From Spirochaetaceae bacterium (GTDB lineage Bacteria > Spirochaetota > Spirochaetia > CADAEX01): a DNA stretch of 9,540 nt. The DNA lies in contig WRFK01000047.1 in assembly GCA_009778835.1 (NCBI GenBank), forward strand, positions 1-9,540, given 5' to 3'. Shown here piece after piece: positions 5,707 through 9,540 of this stretch. Position numbers and translations under genes: made by a program. Numbering within the stretch: position 1 is the stretch's first letter; each line of letters opens with the position of its first letter. The notes under the pieces are model-generated. The model saw only the letters and a list, made by a program, of their open reading frames with translations, was not told the origin of the DNA and ran no database searches.

Positions 5707-7569
5707 ATGGCAAAAAAGATTGGCAAAAAATACTATATAATACCTACATTATATATTTTAATTATTTCACTCCTTGTCTATATGCATTTTGGAGTAAAAA
5801 AGCAGTTTTCAGAAAGCTATTTATATATAACATTATCCGGAACTGCAAAATCATCAAATAAAAACCATGAAAAAAATATTTTATCACTTGATGTAACTAT
5901 TTATGGCATAAAGTTTTGCTTTTCAAATTCAACACCTTTAAAAATAGAAAGCAGCAACGGAACAGTTTCCAGGCTCTTTATTACAGGGTATCAGAAAAAC
6001 AGCAATAGCATTGATCTCTTTTTTACAGATAATTTTAAAATAAATATTTCCACTCAAAAAGGGAGAGAAACCGGCTTTATAATAAAACCGGAATCATCGT
6101 CCTTCACCGGCGCAGGCGGGGCTAATGGGGGAATAAAAAAAATATCAATTTCTTTTGATGTTGATAAAAGAGGAACCCTGTTTAGATCTTCCAATTTTCC
6201 TATTTTTGGATATAAAACTGATGGGTCAATCTATTTTCTTACTGCTGTTGGAAATGACTCAACTATTGATATAAAACAAAAAGAGATCTCCCTTCTTCCT
6301 TACCGCAACAATTTTGCAATAACAATTTCTGAATCAGAAAAAGGGCTTGAAGATCCAAATACATTCTGGCTTGCTAAAAACAATACGGATATTTTACAAA
6401 AAAGCAATGATGAAGATATTGCGGAACAGTTGTTTATTGATAATGCATTTAAAGGGTGGCGAATTGACAGATTTAACCGCGAAGATGGTAAATGGTTTAA
6501 TAAAAATAAGCAACCTGTATATTCAAAAGAAGTTGTATCTGCCCTTGGCAGTGAACTCGTCAGGCGCAGGGCAGTTGCAGTAAACCAGTGGATATTCCGC
6601 CTTGCAGACTCAAGAAACAGTGACGCAAAATATCTGGAAACAGCTCTTATAAATGGAAATCTTTTTCCTGCATACAGCCATCGCCAGGAGCAGGATATTG
6701 CCATTATACAAGAGATAACAGCAAAAATAAGACGCAATGATATTTCGGTTTTTTTAATTGATGATCTTGTTAAAATTATAGTAAACAGCGGTCCCTATTC
6801 TTTAATTCAGGAACTTTTTGTAATGGCTGAAAAATTTAATATAGAATCTCCTGATATTAAAACAGTAATTGGCGTTGCCTCAGCTTATCTTGATTTTGTT
6901 TTTATCAATATGGAAAAAGAGACATCATTAAAAAAATTCAATACTATAATCGATACAATACTTAACAGGCTTATCATAAATGAAAAAGGTTTATTTATAA
7001 TAATGACAGGAGACAGGTCAGAATCTTTTTACACTGCCAAAGTTGCAACTCTTTTCAAAAAAGCTGCAGATATAACAGAGCGTCCGATACTGGAAAGAAT
7101 CGCCAACATGCTGGCTCATTCTATAATTTTGCTAGCAGATGAAGCTGGGTTTTTGCCGGAATATATTTATATAGATAAAAAAAATATAAAAAGATATGAA
7201 GGAAAAATTGAGCCTGAATATCTCTATCCTGCATTGCCAAGCGCTAAATATATGCCGTCAATAATGACTCTTATAAATTATTTTTCTCCTGGCACATGGA
7301 TTGCGACATGCGCAGAGAGTGTCAACATTGTTAAAACAGAAGATAATAAATTTAATATTGAAACAACTTTTCCTGTCAATGAAACAGAATATATTATTGT
7401 ACAGGGAATTCCCCAGGTTTCAAGAATGATACTTTACGGAGTTAACTGGAGTTCTACACCTGATTTTGAGAGATATTATACAGGCTGGACATATAACAGC
7501 GAAACACAAGCGCTTTTTATAAAACTCCAGCACAGGCAGGAAAAAGAAATAATAGAAATTTTCTTTTAG
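5707..7569 (+). CDS. Signal-anchored extracytoplasmic protein of unknown family, 620 aa
   Basis: I do not recognise this family. The N-terminus (MAKKIGKKYY) is strongly basic and is followed by one hydrophobic segment at about 10-27 without a clear cleavage site, so a membrane-anchored protein with a large external domain is predicted. Residues about 35-215 look beta-rich, with a Gly/Ala loop at 135-142. Residues about 270-480 look helical (for example SALGSELVRRRAVAVNQWIFRLAD). The last 90 residues again look beta-rich, ending with WSSTPDFERYYTGWTYN and ALFIKLQHRQEKEIIEIFF, which resembles the C-terminal beta-sandwich found in some carbohydrate-active or cell-surface proteins; this is impression, not assignment. 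No catalytic motif is evident. It is very AT-rich (13 G+C in 6001-6060). The ATG lacks a Shine-Dalgarno sequence and no upstream in-frame start exists. It is divergent from the TPR lipoprotein gene. Confidence 0.85.
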   Translation: MAKKIGKKYYIIPTLYILIISLLVYMHFGVKKQFSESYLYITLSGTAKSSNKNHEKNILSLDVTIYGIKFCFSNSTPLKIESSNGTVSRLFITGYQKNSNSIDLFFTDNFKINISTQKGRETGFIIKPESSSFTGAGGANGGIKKISISFDVDKRGTLFRSSNFPIFGYKTDGSIYFLTAVGNDSTIDIKQKEISLLPYRNNFAITISESEKGLEDPNTFWLAKNNTDILQKSNDEDIAEQLFIDNAFKGWRIDRFNREDGKWFNKNKQPVYSKEVVSALGSELVRRRAVAVNQWIFRLADSRNSDAKYLETALINGNLFPAYSHRQEQDIAIIQEITAKIRRNDISVFLIDDLVKIIVNSGPYSLIQELFVMAEKFNIESPDIKTVIGVASAYLDFVFINMEKETSLKKFNTIIDTILNRLIINEKGLFIIMTGDRSESFYTAKVATLFKKAADITERPILERIANMLAHSIILLADEAGFLPEYIYIDKKNIKRYEGKIEPEYLYPALPSAKYMPSIMTLINYFSPGTWIATCAESVNIVKTEDNKFNIETTFPVNETEYIIVQGIPQVSRMILYGVNWSSTPDFERYYTGWTYNSETQALFIKLQHRQEKEIIEIFF

Positions 7570-7594
7570 ATAGCCATCGCTCTTTTGCATGAAG

Positions 7595-7975
7595 TTACTT
7601 TCCTGTACGGAAGCCAATCATTCTGGTTTTTGGCGGCTGTTCAATAAGACTGTTAAGGGCAATAATGATTTCATTTACACGTTTATCATTTTTTTCAATA
7701 TAAAGCATGAGTAGCTTTCGCAACTCGGTGATTTGCTCATTTGTTCCGCTTTGAGAAAACACATATTGTCGCATTTTAATAAAGGTTATCATTATTTCAA
7801 TATTTATGCTTATAGCTTTTTTACTGTTTAATACACTTGACAGCATAAGAACACCATGTTCTGTGAAAACATAAGGTAAATAACGCCTTCCACCTTTTCC
7901 CGCTTTTGAGGTGCCAAATTGGCGCCTCAAAGAATTAAACTCATCTTCTGTTAATTGAAACATAAAAATATTGGG
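7595..7975 (-). pseudogene. ORF6N-domain gene, 5' truncated
   Basis: From 7963 a 122-aa frame encodes the second half of an ORF6N-domain protein: FMFQLTEDEFNSLRRQFG, GGRRYLPYVFTEHGVLMLSSVL and ISINIEIMITFIKMR are classic. The coiled C-terminal part ends intact with PKTRMIGFRTGK and TAA. The usual first 45 or so residues (ending NI-RFP-DFMFQL) are missing. Homology continues four codons upstream of the ATG (PNIF, 7964-7975), then a TAA (7976-7978) breaks the frame, and the region beyond has stops and no recognisable ORF6N start in the continuing frame. There is no ribosome binding site before the ATG. ORF6N proteins are DNA-binding-type domains of phages and accessory genomes, function mostly unknown. 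I infer a decayed remnant; a shortened expressed protein is the alternative. It lies tail-to-tail with the 620-aa gene, 25 nt apart. Confidence 0.75.
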
Positions 7976-8076
7976 TTAATATAAAAACCGGAAAGATATA
8001 CCTATTTACTGCAAAGATGTGTTTTTGCTTCACTCTTTACCAATAAAATGACAGCTACAGTATCAGTCACCCTTCC

Positions 8077-8105
8077 TTTACAAACGCCAGGTTATCCCAT
8101 ATACT
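8077..8105 (+). promoter_or_regulatory. Sigma-70-type promoter of rlmI
   Basis: TTTACA (8077-8082) and TATACT (8100-8105) are separated by exactly 17 nt, each one base from consensus. Transcription would start near 8112, giving a leader of about 20 nt carrying the ribosome binding site. Confidence 0.65.
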
Positions 8106-8117
8106 ATTTTTAAACAA

Positions 8118-8122
8118 AGGGG
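8118..8122 (+). promoter_or_regulatory. Ribosome binding site deciding the rlmI start
   Basis: AGGGG ends 9 nt before ATG at 8132 but only 3 nt before the in-frame ATG at 8126. The spacing favours 8132, which also gives the MAK-x-IL-KKG-type N-terminus usual in this family. Confidence 0.55.
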
Positions 8123-8131
8123 TTAATGACT

Positions 8132-9301
8132 ATGGCAAAAGCAATACTACATAAAGGAAAACAAAAACGCGCGCTAAGCGGCCACCCATGGATATTCCGC
8201 AGCGACATTGCAAAGATAAGCGGCAAATACACAAATGGAGATATTGTAGACGTAGTCGCAGATAACGGTCAATTTCTTGCCAAAGCCATGTATAACCCGC
8301 TCTCTCAAATAGCGCTTCGCATCTTAACATGGAAAGACGAACCCATAGATGAAAATTTTATTCGAAGCCGCGTGCAGCGCGCTTTGGATTACCGCCAATG
8401 CTTCGCAGATCTTAAATCCTGCAGATTGATTTTCGCTGAATCAGATGGATTGCCTGCCTTTATCGCTGACAGCTTCGCAGATATTATCGTAATCCAGTCG
8501 CTTGCTTTGGGCATTGAGCCTTTCAAGCAGACAATCGTAGATGCTCTGTGTGATGCTCTGCACCCCCGCGGGGTATGGGAGCGCAATGATGTGCCTGTTC
8601 GGGAACTGGAAGGGCTTGCTCTGCAAACCGGTCTTTTACGCGGAGATGTGCCCGATAAGGTCGAGTTCTTTGAAAACAATTTGCGCTTTTTGGTAGATGT
8701 CAAGCAAGGGCAAAAGACCGGCTATTTTCTTGATCAAAAAGAAAACAGAGCTGCGATCGCCCCCTTTGTCGCAGGAGCCAGAGTGCTGGACTGCTTTACC
8801 CACACCGGGTCATTTGCGCTCCATGCTGCCAAGTACGGCGCAAGCGACGTAGTCGGAGTGGATGTGTCAGATCATGCATGCAAAATCGCTGCTGAAAATG
8901 CTGCTCTTAACAATCTGAATATCGAATGGCGCGAGGCCAATGTATTTGACCTGCTTCGTTCGGAGCAGGACTCAGGAGCGCTTTACGATATGATCATTCT
9001 TGATCCCCCGGCATTCACCAAGACACGCTCAGCAGCAGGCAACGCGCTGCGCGGGTACAAAGAGATAAATCTGAGGGCAATGAAGCTGCTTAGGGATGGA
9101 GGGTTTTTAATCACCTGCTCCTGCTCCCACCATGTTCTTCCCGAAGCATTTTTCTCCATGCTCGCAAGCGCCAGCCGGGATGTGCATTGCAGGATCCGGC
9201 AAATCGAAGCGCGAACACAAAGCCGCGATCATCCAATCCTTATGGCATCACCCGAGACGCAATACCTAAAATGCTTTATCCTGCAAATTCTAAAAAGCTA
9301 G
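8132..9301 (+). CDS. rlmI: RlmI-type 23S rRNA (cytosine-C5) methyltransferase
   Basis: A 389-aa SAM-dependent methyltransferase of the RlmI/YccW type; the E. coli member makes m5C1962 in 23S rRNA and is about 396 aa. Numbering from 8132, an N-terminal PUA RNA-binding domain covers about 4-73 (RALSGHPWIFRSDI, GDIVDVV). The family hallmark GQKTGYFLDQKENR lies at about 193-206. The Rossmann SAM-binding motif is VLDCFTHTGSFALHAA (218-233), followed by the acidic VVGVDVS strand. The catalytic motifs are DPPAF (291-295) and TCSCS (328-332, C329 and C331). The tail DHPILMASPETQYLKCFIL is diagnostic. An alternative ATG at 8126 would add two residues. Base composition is strikingly higher than in neighbours (33 G+C in 8581-8640), with GCG and CGC codons rare elsewhere in the window, suggesting different origin or selection. 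It has its own promoter and no obvious terminator. Confidence 0.93.
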   Translation: MAKAILHKGKQKRALSGHPWIFRSDIAKISGKYTNGDIVDVVADNGQFLAKAMYNPLSQIALRILTWKDEPIDENFIRSRVQRALDYRQCFADLKSCRLIFAESDGLPAFIADSFADIIVIQSLALGIEPFKQTIVDALCDALHPRGVWERNDVPVRELEGLALQTGLLRGDVPDKVEFFENNLRFLVDVKQGQKTGYFLDQKENRAAIAPFVAGARVLDCFTHTGSFALHAAKYGASDVVGVDVSDHACKIAAENAALNNLNIEWREANVFDLLRSEQDSGALYDMIILDPPAFTKTRSAAGNALRGYKEINLRAMKLLRDGGFLITCSCSHHVLPEAFFSMLASASRDVHCRIRQIEARTQSRDHPILMASPETQYLKCFILQILKS

Positions 9302-9540
9302 AATTATATACAGGAACATCTACGCCTCTCTTATATTAACCATTTTTTAGAACGCTATTTTATCTTTTAGAGCTTCGCTTAATCTCTCAGATACAAATTG
9401 AAAAATGAGCAAAGCCGTGGTATACTGATATGAATGCCTCCCGAGTCAAGTAGTTGATAATAAAATCTTAAATATTTGTTAACTATATGTACCTCCTAAT
9501 TAAAAAACCAGGACTTATACAACAGAACAACGAAACAAGA
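9302..9540. other. Intergenic end of the window, no recognisable gene
   Basis: This 239-nt stretch is AT-rich and has stops in all frames at short spacing. It contains an outward-facing promoter (9398-9426) and, on the minus strand, an AGGAGG (9497-9492) with no ATG, GTG or TTG at working distance. No terminator for rlmI is evident. Whatever the promoter serves begins near 9433 and either extends past the window or is a non-coding transcript. Confidence 0.6.
9398..9426 (+). promoter_or_regulatory. Extended -10 promoter pointing out of the window
   Basis: TTGAAA (9398-9403) and TATACT (9421-9426) are separated by 17 nt, and the -10 is preceded by TG at 9418-9419 (TGG-TATACT), the extended -10 signature. 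Transcription would start near 9433. No ORF with a ribosome binding site follows within the remaining 107 nt. Confidence 0.6.

Noticed and set aside
6300..6737. 145-codon minus-strand open frame inside the 620-aa gene
   Set aside because: It is antisense to a longer coherent gene with signal anchor, and has no family resemblance or ribosome binding site.
7595..7660. Weak inverted repeats after the 620-aa gene (TTCC/GGAA and GCCAA/TTGGC)
   Set aside because: Stems are only 4-5 bp, no T-run follows, and they lie within the ORF6N coding remnant; not adequate for a terminator call.
9379..9497. Minus-strand frame of 35 codons after a perfect AGGAGG (9497-9492)
   Set aside because: No ATG, GTG or TTG stands at working distance; only an ATA codon at 9486-9484 would fit, and the peptide resembles nothing I know.
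1..9540. CRISPR array, tRNA or rRNA genes, transposase, toxin-antitoxin pair
   Set aside because: No regularly spaced repeats, cloverleaf sequences, rRNA-like stretches or transposase motifs were seen. The YhcG-like and ORF6N-type genes are each alone, without a partner gene.

Overview
The window looks like chromosomal DNA from a low-GC, diderm-type bacterium. The clearest pointer is a predicted lipoprotein (466 aa, lipobox ending at Cys21) divergent from a membrane-anchored extracytoplasmic protein. Spirochaetes are a plausible home given the AT-rich coding, the TPR lipoprotein and the FKBP-RadA pair, but this is inference and nothing in the sequence names the taxon. Recognised families carry housekeeping roles (RadA recombination factor, RlmI-type rRNA methyltransferase). 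They are mixed with accessory or poorly understood genes.

Layout. Bases 1-56 are the last codons of an FKBP-type prolyl isomerase, followed 8 nt later by radA (65-1456, +). Three minus-strand genes follow. A YhcG/DUF1016-type PDDEXK nuclease-like gene (1599-2681) converges on radA. A TraB/PrgY-family membrane protein (2932-4119) starts at TTG and ends in a compound-stem intrinsic terminator (2839-2889). A TPR lipoprotein (4180-5580) lies directly upstream of traB, with a 60-nt gap holding a hairpin next to the traB ribosome binding site. An AT-rich 126-nt divergent promoter region separates the lipoprotein gene from a 620-aa signal-anchored protein of unknown family (5707-7569, +). The 3' half of an ORF6N-domain gene, cut at its 5' end, lies tail-to-tail with it (minus strand, 7595-7975). 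An rlmI-like gene (8132-9301, +) follows with its own near-consensus promoter. The last 239 nt hold no recognisable gene but do carry a near-ideal extended -10 promoter pointing out of the window.

How the genes may work together. The TPR lipoprotein and TraB-like gene could be cotranscribed and both act at the envelope. The 620-aa protein shares their control region in the opposite direction, so an envelope-associated set is a reasonable hypothesis, without direct functional evidence. The YhcG-like gene and the broken ORF6N gene are of types typical of accessory or mobile gene pools. The rlmI gene has visibly higher GC than its neighbours. I found no CRISPR array, tRNA, rRNA, transposase or clear defence operon. 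No stretch over 300 nt lacks a gene.
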